Part shown: one piece after another, positions 45,601-58,600 of the stretch | How positions within the stretch are numbered: the stretch's first letter is position 1 | Layout: each line of letters starts with the position of its first letter | NCBI GenBank assembly: GCA_021396245.1 | Contig: WNYE01000077.1 | Location: 1-64,000, forward strand | Length of the DNA: 64,000 nt | Direction: 5' to 3' | Source: Sporothrix humicola | Lineage: Eukaryota > Ascomycota > Sordariomycetes > Ophiostomatales > Ophiostomataceae | Position numbers and translations under genes: made by a program | Notes under the pieces: model-generated | What the model was told of the DNA's origin: nothing | Seen by the model: the letters and a program-made list of their open reading frames with translations, nothing else | Databases searched by the model: none

Positions 45601-47733
45601 AAAAAAAAAGAGGGGTGGGCCGGGGCGATCAGCAAGCGGCGGAAAGGATGGAAAGACGAAAGAAAGAGGGTGGTCAGGTCACGGTCCAGGAGGGTCTTGG
45701 AGGGTCCAGGAAGATCCAACAGGTTAGGACGAGAGAGAGAGAAGGGGTCTGGATGGGCCAGACTGCAGACTACATTCCAGTCGTGCAGTAGCGGATAGTT
45801 AGGTGAAAGAGTGTGCATTGCACCGCGAGCCCTGTCCTTGACGTGAAGCGAGTGAGGACGAGGAAAGAGGGGCTTGGTGGACTATGATGGGAGCTACGGG
45901 GGGACGAGTGAAGAAGACATCGGCTACGGGAAGAGGAGAGACAGACGCGGGAGACTAAAAACGGACGACAGACTACAGAAGTGTTGAGACATGGAGGGGT
46001 TTTTTGATGGTCTGGTAGTCAGATAGTCTGGTAGTGAGGTTGAGAACAAAGAACGAGGGTGGAGAGCGTTGCATGCCAGTGAAGGCCAAGTGGAGAGCCT
46101 AGACGCCGGATGTCAAGACACAGAAGAAAAGAGACAAAAAAGACAACGGCAAAAGACGAGATGGGTAAAGATGTGGGCAGAGAATATCTCCACACACACT
46201 TGAGAGAAAATTCTGTGAACAGAGACAGAGAGAGACAGAACAACATGAAACAAGCTGTAAGCGCGCTGCTTCCCGAGCTCCTTCCACGGTGCCCTTGCAT
46301 CCTGCTGGTGCTTGTGCTCGCTCGGGCCAACCTCGTCGTCTATTTTATTTTTATGTGTGTGTTGCCATTTTTGTTTCTGGGGAGAGCCAATAGCATCGGT
46401 TCCGAGAAAACGAGGAGACGAAGGACAAGTGAAAGGAGAGAGGAGACAAGCCAAAAGAGGAGGTGGCATTGTCGATGTTGCATAAAGAGGGGAAACGACG
46501 AGAAGAGTACGACGACAGCAGACCATAGAGGCCTTTTGAAAGACCATCGAGACCAAGCATGATGCAGGAGACCAAAAGGGACGATGCCAAAAAGTGTTAA
46601 CTGAAGGAGGTGTGGATATAGCAAAGAGGGGATGAGATGGGAGAGAAAAAGAGACAGAGAAGACAGACGGACGCTACATCCTCTGCAGCGGGTATTGGAT
46701 AGCGAATAGTGCAAGTCTAGACCTGCTGTGGCTCAGCCAAGATTGTTTCCAATGCTCTTCTCGGTAATGCTCTAATTCTTTAATATAAAGGACTCGGTTT
46801 GAGATTGTTCTTCTGTCCACCATTGCCAAAGCAGGACAAAACAAGTGTTTCGAGAGAGCTGAGGCAGGACAAAGGCAGGAAGGGACTGGAAACAAGGCCG
46901 AATAGAAGACGAGAAGAAGCAAGAGAAGGAAATGAGACAAGACAGGAGAGTGTGGAAGGAGTGTGGATAGGAGAAAAAGAAAGTACACAAGTACACTGAG
47001 AGACTGAAGGGGGTGTGGGCTGGTGTTTGTATGGACGAGGAAAAAGAGCATCACGATAATCATTTCTGTTTGACAAGAACATAAAAGAGGCGTCGTTTCA
47101 AAGAAAAACAGAGTGACTGAAAGAAGGCATATCTTCCGGGGTGATAAGGCGAGAGGTGTCATATCGTGTGGTAAGTCAAAAGCAAGGAGATAAAATAAAA
47201 AAAGGACAGAACAATCAAACGAAACGACGAGGATGTGGATCACATAATTCAAACAAACAGGACGACTTCTGTTGCAACGTACAGCACGAATCATAACAGA
47301 CCGTCTTTTGCAGAAATTTATATCATTTTATTTTCACTTGAAAAATACCATGATAGTCATGCAACGTGAGAAATATAAGAAGAAAAAAGGACAGAATAGC
47401 ACATAAAATAAGAATAAGAAAATAGAATGGCCAGACTGCCAGGGAGAGCAGAGGACAGAGTTGCATTTATGTTCCTTCAATACTCGCCACTCGCAGGTGC
47501 AGTTGTATCTTCCAGTGAGATGCCTGTAAATTCAGAAGATGATAAAAAACGAGCCTGCGCAGTGACCAGTGACCAGCCACTGATCTTACGATACAGACGC
47601 AGGGAGTAAAAGGAATGAAAATAAGGAAGAAGCAAATAAGAAAACTCTTCAGAGAAGAGTGAGATACAAGGAGGAAGTACTCAGTCGAAGTACAATCTCA
47701 TCCAAAAGCAAAATGGTCGCAATTGAGCTCTGG

Positions 47734-47917
47734 CCAATGAGACTCCGTATCGACCCTGGTCACTCTTGACCCCGGTGAGCCCAGGCCGTCTCTGGGCCTC
47801 TTTTGGTAGCTTTTTCAAAAGAAATGGTGGGAAAGGGTCCCATTTGTCTTTGGTCTTGTCGAAAAGAAGGCTCTTCTGTTGTCTGATTGGCTGGACTGAC
47901 CTTCTTTTCCAGCCAAT
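47734..47917. promoter_or_regulatory. cluster of three CCAAT boxes
   Basis: CCAAT at 47734-47738, ATTGG at 47886-47890 and CCAAT at 47913-47917, the last two in a pseudo-symmetric arrangement. Such boxes bind the fungal HAP/CBC complex near promoters. No gene is evident next to them, so this is a weak candidate for a hidden transcription start. Confidence 0.3.
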
Positions 47918-50900
47918 GGCGCACAAGGCTGGGCGGGCTGGCCTCTTTGGCTTCGGGCAGGTTTTAAACTAGGAGGCACCAAAGAGGACCAAAAGGGGGG
48001 CTGGCTCCACTAACTTACACCAGAGTAGTGGCTGACTGCAAGGAAAGACAGAAAAGAGAGAAAAGAGTGAGAAGAGAGAGAAGAGAGAGCTTCCTGAGGA
48101 CACCCTCTCATCAGTTCCTTCTGACTGTTTTTGAGCCCTCTTAGTCCTCAGTCTACCCCTTGCCGATCGTTTGTGGACGTTGTAGTGGTGTGCAGTCAGC
48201 TTGGGTCAGTTTACAGTATTTATGTACTGAGGAGTTCCGACGCTCTCATGGTCACTGATACTGGACATAATGATGCCCCTTTGGGTAGATGAGAATAAAC
48301 AAATGTGAAAAATTAAAGAGAAGAAATCAAAGAGAAAGAGCAATTTACTTTGAATAAATCAAAAGTAAAGAGTCCTCATTTGGATATATCCCGAGATCAT
48401 CTCAAACAAATACCGTGTAAATGGCTGGTTTCCCAGTCTCCAGCCCAGTATCAAACACTCTTCGGCGAAGAAGTGCCCCTTGCCTCGTGGACATCTCGTG
48501 GTCAGAAGAAGGGGTGTATCTAGAAAGTACCTTTCAAGGAACCGTCTCTTTTTCAAGTCTTTTTTCTCGTCCTTTTCTTTGTTCTTTTCTTCGGCTGGCT
48601 CCTAGTGTCCGTTCTTCCCTTACCAGGCACACTATAACTAAGTATGTAAGCCGGCGGGAGGTCTAAATCTCCCGTTCGAGCCGTCGTCCGTCGTCCGTCT
48701 TTCATCACGTTTCCAAAAGAGTTCCTTTTTTTCTTTTCCTCTGCCCCTTGATTTACCGACCCAGCCTCCATTCTCCTCCCCAGCCAATCCCCGGCCCCAG
48801 CGCGTCTGTTGATCACGTCCGGCCAGACAACGCCGGACAGTGCAGATTTTGAATGTTGGTACAGAACAGGACTGAACGTCTCAAAGAGGAAAGGCCGGTA
48901 TGAGGTCTGTCTGCTATTGGGAATAAAAGCCAATGATGACCTGTCCAGACGACCAGGATGAAGCTGGAAAATGCAAGGAAAAGGCATGCATAATGATTGC
49001 CTTTATTACGGGGAGAATAGATTTCAGATATAAAATAAAATAACCGACAGAGAGCCAGAGTGCGTACAACCTCCGTATTGCTTCATCTCTGATCGTCGTA
49101 TTGCGCCGAGAGGCCGAAGCCGAGATTTGTTTTGATTTTGTCCTCACAATGACAGTTGAAATGCAGGACCGGGGCGGGATGGGGAGATTGATACTCTGTA
49201 GAACCAGGAAAATAAAGTGAGAGGCGAATACACACTACAGACTGTTGTACGTCAATATCCAGACTTCCAAAATCAAACATTGCTCCGTGCCCGCAAAGTT
49301 CCGAGACTTCTCTCTTCTTTTTACACAGTACACGCCCCTTTGAGCACAGAATCCCAGTTGGCCGGCTCAACTTCTCTCCAAAGAAACCCACACCTGGAAA
49401 GCAAGAGCCGAGCACAAGCCGGGACAGAAAAGATGGATCACAGAAGTGACCAGGGGGAGAGGGAGAGGGAGCATGGACGGTGGCGTTTTCCCCATGATAG
49501 CGATGCAGTGAGTGCGGGTGAGCACGTTTCTTTCTATCCGTCCTCTTTTCTTTTATTGTTTTATCTTGATAAATCTCGGCTTAACCTTTGGATAAAACGA
49601 GTGTTAATGGCGACACAATACAACGGCGACCTGCAACGGCGACAGGTCAAAGTCTTGGTCGAGGGGGCTGTGCAGATGTGGCGAATTTTTTGAAGAGATG
49701 CATCTCGGAAGCATCCAACAGGAACCAAGCGAAAAAAGAATAGACAGAAAGTGAGGGGCACACTCGACGCGTCAGTCGACGTCTGCGAATCGAATTCAAG
49801 ACGCGTCGAGCTAGGTTAGAGTGCAAGCTCAGAATCCAGGATTTCATGAGTCTTGTCTCTCTTCCTCGTTTATTCCACTTACACGGCGGTTCGCCGACAT
49901 CGCGCACTAACACCAACACACACGCACACGCCGTAGACGCTGAGACGCTGAAGCACAGGGGACTTGCTTGACGGGAGCGCACTAAATGCACTAAATCTCG
50001 CTGACAGCCAGAAATAGACTGTCAGTTGGAAGTGTCAACGGGAGTTGTTCAATCTTGACACCACTTTAATGTGCATTCGCGAATGCAGCCAATATACTGA
50101 AATTCAACGAGAATTTTACATTCATTTACTGCAATCTACACAATGTCCGACACTCTCGCAAAGGAGGGCACCTACTCTGTTGCCGGTCCCAACAGTGTGG
50201 ACAGAATATCAGAACTTCAGAAGAAAAGAGAAAAGAGAAGAGACGGCAGAAGGATGAGGATGAGAGGCAGCGACTCGTCCGCTGTCGGCGCTGCACGCCG
50301 TCAGATGTTGAGAGTAGTGACTGTGTCGATCTGGCAGGATGAGGGAGACAGGAAGAGAAAAGAGGACGAAAGCATGACGGTGTAGATTGAGACCTCTGCA
50401 GCTGAGGCGGTGCATCCACTACAACTCTGTCTTGTCTCAGCACCTTTTGCATCTTTCTTCTCGTCCTTCTTTCTAACCCAGGCAGCACTTTACCGGCGAG
50501 TAGAATCTCGTCAAAAAAGAAGGTTGCAGACAAGGTTGCAACCGATCGAAGCGCGGCAAGGCGCGGTTGACAGGAGGAAGAGTGAAAGGAAGAAAAGAGT
50601 CGAAAAGAAGGATGAGAAGACAAGAAATGCTACTATTTCCACCAACGACACTCTGTTCTGCATGTTTCTGCACATTTGCTCGTGACAACTCTGCGACCCC
50701 GGGAAACTGTGAAGAGACGAAAAGACTGGATCTCCCGCATCCTCTTCAGAGACGCAGACTGGTCCTCTTGCGTCACTTGACCTCTTTTTCATGTCCTATT
50801 CCGGTATTTCGGTCGTTCTCTGGGGTCTCTCACGGCCTGCCGAGCTGACAATGTGCAAAAAGAGGCCGAATGTTCCTTGTTTTCCATTCTTTCGTTTATT

Positions 50901-51246
50901 TTCTTTATTCCTCCATTCTTTTATTCGTTCTTCTTGTTCCATTTCGTCCTCTCGTCCAAAATCTGCCTTTGAGTTGTTCTTCTTTCCAGGAAATGATCAC
51001 ATGCAACCCCATGCCGATTTACAGATAGGAACGCAGGGGAAGAACGGCAAAAGCCATGTCCCAGCCAACTGCCATGACCATGCTCGTTGTGCTGCTCTTC
51101 CTGCAAGCCTGCCATGCATTTGCGGGTTGCCTCTTTGGGGCGACAATTCGTGGGTAAATCCAGGCCGAACAGGCCTTACTGTGAAGGGCGAAAGGCCGCC
51201 CTGGCGGCCAGACCCGCTGGAAACCGCCAGACCGCAAAAAGAACTC

Positions 51247-51268
51247 AAAAGCAACGCAAAAGCAACGC
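51247..51268. repeat. 11-bp tandem duplication
   Basis: Two perfect copies of AAAAGCAACGC. Non-coding. Confidence 0.85.
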
Positions 51269-51734
51269 AATCATGAATCGAACTGCCCTCGAATTGCCCT
51301 GGCTTCCCGCATTCCCGGTGGTCAAGTGCTCAGTGCACCGACCTCTGTGTAGAAAGAAAAGAAAGAGGAATGCCGGGGTCGTCCCTGCGGGCCGCTCTGA
51401 GTGGCGATTTTTCAGGGACGACAGGGGGTCTTGAATACCAAGAATATCTGGAGAGACTGAGAGAGAAACGCACTGACAGTGCTAGAGCGCTAAAAGACAA
51501 AACAGGTGACTGTTGACGACCGCAACATGATGTTGTCAGCATCAGCAGACTCATGGGAAAGAGAATGTTGCATTGTTTGAAAATGTGAAGGAATTTCATA
51601 ATTATTTTTATACGTTGTATTATTGGTGAGCTGTGTGGAGGAAGACAAAATAGTATCGTCGGGACCATGAGAGAAATGTTAAAAAATGAGATGAGAACAC
51701 CGCACCGAGAGATAAACGATGTAAACACAAACAA

Positions 51735-52860
51735 AAGAAGAAAACCAAAGCTGAAAATATTTATTTAAATAGGATATATAATATAGGATGAAATTTAAAT
51801 AAAATAAAATATATTGATTGTTTTATGTGATTTTGTGGGCGTTAGGATTTATTTATACTGCACTCAAAAAATATGACGGACGAAAACTCCAAAAAGATTA
51901 AACATCAAGAACAGGATATGGTGTTCGATGATTGCAAAGGCCGTAGACTACGATTGCTGTTCTCAATTAGATCTTTAACAGACTCTGAATAACGATATCA
52001 ATCTTTGACGCCCGTCAAAGGTGTGTGACTGGCATGAGTTGGTGATGCTGAGTTTAGAGTTGAAAGATGGCCTCGACATATCCTACTATTGAGGCCCGGG
52101 ACCTGGATTATCAACGATGTAGTCATAGGTATGGATGTCGTTACATTTTATTCATTGGTATGATGCTACTAATCTAGTCGGGTTGATTGTGAAATGATAT
52201 TACAATGCTGTGGTTGTATGACGTGGCAGTTGGACCATCATGGTGATGTCAATAACGGCCGCGGTACGGACACGGCCTAGCCACAGACATGTTAGCATGA
52301 AAGACATTCACTCCGGGCTTCTTACATAATGAAATCCACAGCTGTATGTAGATTCTGCTCGTAATTTTAACAGCAAGATATCATGACAATTCCTACTGGC
52401 AGTAGCTATCATGATCGTGTTGGTCTTGAGATGGAGACAATCAAATTGCTCGAAGCTTCCAACTTTGGACTGAGGAATCGCTTCTCATTCTTTCTACAGG
52501 CGTCTTCTATGTTTTAGTAAATAAAGGCAAGATCCGCGTGCAGTATATGGAACATTTCCGTTTGCTTGGTGTCAATATGTGAGTCTGCCTGGTTTGAGAG
52601 AGAACATTACATGGAGCAAGGCGACACTACCATCGACACGACAACGAAAGTATTGCATCTTTCAACAATACGGCTATAGATAAATCAATAGAAATGTTCT
52701 GAATATGTCAACTACTAACTAAGAGAATTCACAAGCTTGGTTGAGCCTCTTGAAGGAGAATGCTAAACCTTCATTTGATCATCCATTCCTACAACGCCAG
52801 CTCGTCCTCCGAAGCACGATATCCATTAGACAGCAGATGTAGATGAATTGGAATCATCTA
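51735..52860. other. AT-rich, ORF-less segment
   Basis: About 1.1 kb without any frame of 60 codons. The first 120 bases are extremely A/T-rich (TTTAAAT, ATATATAATATA strings). The rest is moderately AT-rich, with scattered stop codons in all frames. It could be a repeat-induced-mutation relic or simple intergenic DNA. Confidence 0.5.
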
Positions 52861-55638
52861 CTACAGCAATATATGATGAAAGTAAAATAAGAAGATAAGT
52901 TTAATGTGAGTCAAGCATATTGAATGAAATGTGGCATATTGCCCAGCATCTCTTTTTGCTGGCCACACAGGTTTAGCAAAACCCAGCTGGCCAGGAACGT
53001 CCCAGAAACGCATCAAGTAAATTTTGTGCCCTTTGCCATGGGACATACATTCTGGACAATAAATTGGCAGACTCTGACGACGTTTTGTGAGAAACAAAAT
53101 CAATGGCGAGCACAAAATTTAATGTGTACGATCATTTGTTAACTGTCAGAAATTGCCCCTTTACGGATATCACGGGATGTTAGGCGACAGTCAATACACA
53201 CACAGCGACCTTGATCTAAGCGAGCAACCCGAGACGAACAAATACACGCCCATAGACTCTTGTCTTGTGCCTTTCCATCCTTTAGTTGACACACCCTCTC
53301 ACCAGAGATTCTGTGTAGTGTACGCCCTGTAGCGGGCACGCCTCGTATCATTCTTGGTCGACGGAGAGTGTCTTCTTACAAAACAACCCCAAGGAGATAT
53401 GCACAGTCCAGGGGCAACTCGTGTAGAGGCCATGACTGGTCGAGTTGGCTGGCCGTGGTGTTGCATCTTATGAGGGGGGATGTGCGTGGGAAGATTGCTG
53501 TGAAGGACAGGACGGGAGCGACCAAGAGAGAGCAGGACATACCCTGTAGTTGTGACCTTGATACCGTCATGCTTGTTATCTCCAGACTTGGACGGCCAAG
53601 TAAGCCACTTCTCGACCAAGGCATACATAAAATAAAAGGTTAAATGTATGGCAGACAGTCCTGCCCCTGCCCAGCTGAATATGCACGATGCACGATGCAC
53701 AAACGAGGCCAGACATCCACAGAAAGTGGACGGCCCAGATATCTTTGACATGATATACGCGGGCTAGCCATGTCGGTCTTTTGCATGACCTTCTACTTTC
53801 TCTTCGCGGACGCCGATCTGTCAAACTGAAAGGGAGTGAGTCTAGAAAGAAGATTTACAGATTAAAAATAAAAAAACGATCAAAATATATGGCTTCAACA
53901 ACGGCCTGTCGAATGGGCCTTGTTGTATATCTCGTAAGCTTCCTCATCTTCTTTGGCTACCAGGAATGCATACACAAGGCACTTTGCCACTATCTCCTTG
54001 ACCATGCATCTCGTTTACTCTTGTATAGATTTATATGAATTTATTTGCTTTATTCCTCTTTATCTGTCTGCCTAGCTGCAATGCTGCAGCAACACTGCAT
54101 TTTAGAGTAAGCCATATGAGTGAGATGTTGGAAGAAATTTAGTGAAAAAAAAAAGAAAGAAAGAAACCTGGAGAAGACTAGCAGGGATGCCCTTCAACCG
54201 TTGATATTTTCTTCTTGATTTTTTTTGTTCTTTTTTCTTTCTTTTTTACTTACGTATCTCTTCTCTCATCGACGTCCTGTCCACCGCTCGCCTCGTCTTC
54301 GCCTTCGCCGTCGATGCTGCGTTGTCCCTGCAGATGTTACTAACTGGTACGAATTTTGCTGGATTTTGGTGGGAGGCAGCCGGCCACTGCTGCAGGTCCA
54401 GCAGGAGTTAGGCCCCAGCATTTTCAGGGCAATAAACCGAGTAAACCAAGCAAACTCGCACCAAAAGTCTGCATCTGCACCCCGCCTCACTCCAGTTCCT
54501 GGAGAGAAGCAAAAGGCTCCACCTTCTTGCATTGGCTTTCTTTCTGTTCGGATTCGCCTCGCTTTCTTTCGCTACTCCAAAGCCACATTGCCACATTTTT
54601 GTAGACAACTTTGCCTTCCTTTACCTTGAGCCCAGAAACTTGGCTCGCACGATGCAACCGAAAGAGACAAAATGCAGGGGAAGGAGGGAGGCCGGAAACG
54701 AGTTTCTATTTTGGTTGATTTTCTTTTGTCCTTCTCAAGAGAGCCTTCCCCAGACTCCGACTGAGCAAATCTCGCTTTCGCTTTTGCAGTGTCTCACAGC
54801 GGGCTCCAGCACGGAACACGCCGTAATTACAGTGGGGCGCTGTTGTCAAAATCGCTGCCTGTCTGCTTAGTCATTTTGGGATTGTGGACCTAGACAGAAG
54901 TAAGGAGTTCATGAGGCTTGGGCCGTTGAAGAGCTGGAGAACATTGCAGGAGAAGTACGTAAAGTTCCGTCAGATACGTTCTCTCATATCTGCATCCATA
55001 GATTGTTTACATCGTGGTGTGATCTGTAGACCATGTAATCGAAAGCCATGCTTGTTTTTGTTTTGGCTTTTGTGCTCGTAGACCTGTCAGTATGTTAAAT
55101 CGTGACACGTGACCTAACCGCGCCAGTACGGCCAATTAGTGCACCCGTTGTACGTCGTAACTACCTAAGATTACAGGAAGCCTAGGCCCTGGTCGACGTC
55201 ACAGCTTCAGTGATCCGTGCCAGCCGCCCAGACCAGCTCTCCCAAAAGTCAAACCAAGGCAGGCGCGACCGAAGCTTCGGGCGACACAATCACGACTCCA
55301 CGACTCCATCGCAGCTTCCGCCAAACTCCGGCCTTTTGCATTTTGCATCCGTACTTTCCGACGGCGATTTGAAAGCGAAAGTCGGCACGAGACTCGCATA
55401 CAACGAAAACAAACCATCGTCAATTGGCGAGCTTCATCAAGCTATCGAACCGCCGATCCATCATCCTACCGAACGCACATCCAACCTCATCCCTTCATCA
55501 CGACCGAGTCCATCACAGCCTCGAGCATGTGCGACGGTGCGAGCGCTGGCGATTGATTGATTGAATCATCCTGAACGTCCGACCCCTATCACTCCTCGGC
55601 ATATCTCCATCCAACAGTTAATACCTTCCTTCCCCGAC
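52861..55638. other. gene desert, right flank and LAM upstream region
   Basis: Contains several short minus-strand frames at 52.9-54.0 kb with protein-like composition but no recognisable domain, broken by stops. From 55.1 kb it becomes the C-rich leader of the LAM gene, with a CACGTG E-box at 55106-55111. The LAM frame is open for 26 codons upstream of the ATG. Confidence 0.5.
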
Positions 55639-58600
55639 ATGGCGGACCCCGGGTCGCCCGTCTCCAAGTCGCTGGCGGCGCCTGCGGGAAGCAACAACGG
55701 TGCCGCAACGCCCACAACACCACATCATCCGACTGCACCGAAACCAGCAAACTCTCCCGGTCCCGCCCCTCGATCGTCCATTGCCGTCGGGCTGCACGAG
55801 GCCGCCCTCGACTCGCCGTCCTTCCGCGCCAGCGCCGTCCTCTTTGCCGAGCAGGTCGACGGCATCGAGCGCTGGCTCGAGAGCTATGCCAAGAGCACGG
55901 CCAAGCTCGTGCACGACTTTGCGGGGCTGGAGGACACGATTCATGCGTACCTCTCCAAGATTGTGCCGCCGCCCGGCGTGGCCGACGGCGTGATTGATGC
56001 CGACCACACGCTGCTTGCCCTCAAAAGAGTCAGTGATGGCTCGCGCGACTGGTGGGCCCAGGTCGCTGCTGCCCTGCGGAGATTCGACACGGTCAATGCC
56101 GAGCCCATCCGCGTCTTTCTGCACGGCGACATTCGCGCCTTCAAGGAGACACGGCGCAACCTCGAGCACGCCCAAAAGACGTACGACACCACGCTGGCGC
56201 GCTACGTCGCCCAGAGCAAAGCCAAGGAGCCCTCGTCGCTCCGCGAAGACGCGTTTGCCGTCTACGAGACCCGCCGGGCCTACCTCAAGGCGTCGATGGA
56301 TTTCTGCCAGATGGGGCCCCAGCTGCGGAGCGGCCTCGACAAACTGCTGACGCGCGTGTCGGCCGAGGTGTGGCGCGAGATGAAGCGCACGCGCGAGGCG
56401 AGCAACGCCATGGCGAGCGCGACGCAATGGGGCGAGGACATGGACCGCATCCGCGGGTGGGCCAAGGACATTGAGCTGGCCGAGGCGCCCCTCAAACGTG
56501 AGCTGCAGCTCTCGCGCCGCGAGATTGGCGAGACCACGCTGGCAGCCATCCGGCCGTCGCGCGAGCTCGAGGACTACAGTGCGTCGACTGTACCGTTCCT
56601 CGGGTCACGAGGCCCGCCGTCGGCCGTGCCCCAACAGAGTCCATCTTCTACTGCAGGCGCAGTCATCTCCGAGAAACAGGGCTGGTTGTTTTTGAGGACA
56701 GTCACGGGCAAACCGGCCCGCGTCAACTGGGTCCACCGCTGGTTTTACTGCCGCGACGGCATCTTTGGCTATTTGGTCCAAGGACCGCAGGGCGTCCTCC
56801 AAGGCGACGACATTGGCGTGCTTCTGTGCAGCGCAAAGCCGGCCGTCCAGGAAGACCGCCGCTTCTGCTTTGAAGTCAAGACCAAGAGCCAGAACCTGAT
56901 GCTGCAGGCCGAGACCCAGAGCCAGCTGACCGAGTGGCTCGAGGTATTCGAGGTCGCCAAGCGCAAGGCGTTCGAGGCCAGCATGGCCCGCGATAATGCC
57001 AACAACACGCCCCTCGGCGGCCTCGACCCGGCCTTTGCCATTACGCCGCCCGCCGTCGCCGACTTTTCCGCCCGCGCCCTCGACAATGCCCAGATGGGGA
57101 CGGTCGACGAGGGAGGTGATCGGGAGAGAAACGACAGCATTGGCGGCCCCGGCAACCTGACGCTGAGCCACTCTGGCACGCTGCCCGTCCCCGGCGGCGG
57201 CCCCGACGGTCTGGGCCTGGTCGGACGCAATAGCTTTGACGTCTCGGCTGTGCCGCCGCGGCGCTCCATCACGATGCTGGGCCAGGAGCTCCGGCGCGAG
57301 GAAGGAGAGAGCGGCCGCGAGCACGCTGCACGCATTATGCAGAAGCTGGATCTGCACCGCAAGGCCACCTTTGGCCGCGAGGGCGGCAGAGACGGCGGAG
57401 ACTCTGGAGGTGGTGGGCTCGGATCCAACGGCATGTCCACGTCGAGTCTGTCACAGCAGCCGCCCGGCATTGCCAGCCTCATCTCGGCCAGCCACAGCCT
57501 GTTGCCGGGCTATCCCGCCAACATGTCCCTCAACCAGATTGCAGCACAGAACAATGCCCAACAGCAGCAGCAGCAGCAGCAACATCAGCAACAAGGAAAC
57601 CAGCAACAACGGCCCGGTATCAACACGACTACGCCCACCGAGGCCCGCCGCAATCTTCTGGCACCCATTACGTTTACGAAACCGCCCCTCGTCACATTCC
57701 TCAGCAAGGTGGCCGTCAATGCCAGCAGCGAGCGCATTCTGTGCTATCCAAGCCACTTTGGCGTCCTGCCCTCGGGCATCTTGGCCAACTACTGGGGCAG
57801 CCAGCCGTGGGGCAACAGCTTTGTGTCCAAGGGCAACGAGTACACGCATGAGCTGGCCGGGTTTGAGAACAGCGATCTGTCGGCTGTCAACTCGCCCGGC
57901 ACGCCAACGGTCAGTTCGCCCACGATCGGCACGCCCGCCTCGGGGCATCGTAAGACGGTCAGTGTCGACACGGCCAAGCTGGCGGACACTAGAAATGGAG
58001 GAGGGCTCAGCTCCAACAACGGCGGCGACCGCGGCGCACCCGAGACGTTCCCGGCCAACTACCCGACGGAGCTGCGCACACAGCACGCCCAGTTCCGCCT
58101 ACTGTTCCCGTCTGTGCCGCTCTCGGAAAAGCTGGTGCTCGTGTTCAACGCCGCCTGGTCCAGTGCCAGCGAGACCGGCACGGCCAACCAGGGCCTTGTC
58201 GGCAGCGGCCGTATCTACGTGACGCCCGACAATATGTACTTTTACAGCCAGAGCATGGGGCTGGTGGTGGCCTACGCCGTCAGCCTGGATGTGATTACGG
58301 AAGTGACGGCAGCGCCCGGCAAGGACTGTGACTACATCTTTTTGCACCTGGGCCAGGACGTGATGAACGAGACGGGCTTTACGCGGATCACCATCAAGAC
58401 GTTCCTGGAGGACATGAACGTCTTGCAAGCGCGTTTGAATCTGCTGATTGACGACCTGCAAGCAGCCGAGCCAATGGGTGTGCCCGACCTTTTGGTATCC
58501 CTCCAAAATACTGTGCCTGAAGACGAGGACCTCTCAGGCCGCAAGAGTCCGAGTGTCGCGAGCTGGGACCAGCTGTCTCTAGCATCGCCCGTCGACGAGC

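Larger units (their letters stand above)
42601..51734. other. gene desert, central part
   Basis: Nine kilobases with no frame that shows coding bias or a recognisable family. The first 2.6 kb is dense in TGCA tetramers. Between 45.5 and 47.1 kb and around 48.05 kb the plus strand is purine-rich with GAGA-type runs. Three CCAAT/ATTGG boxes cluster at 47734-47917. An 11-base tandem duplication lies at 51247-51268. Untranslated transcripts, promoters or a gene with many small exons cannot be excluded. Confidence 0.5.

Noticed and set aside
48640..48700. Possible tRNA T-arm (GTTCGAGCC)
   Set aside because: The flanking bases do not form a T-stem and no A-box or acceptor stem is present. I found no other tRNA or 5S rRNA pattern by eye.
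53299..53751. 150-codon minus-strand frame
   Set aside because: Starts from a non-ATG codon, mixed composition, no domain; kept only as part of the possible relic finding.
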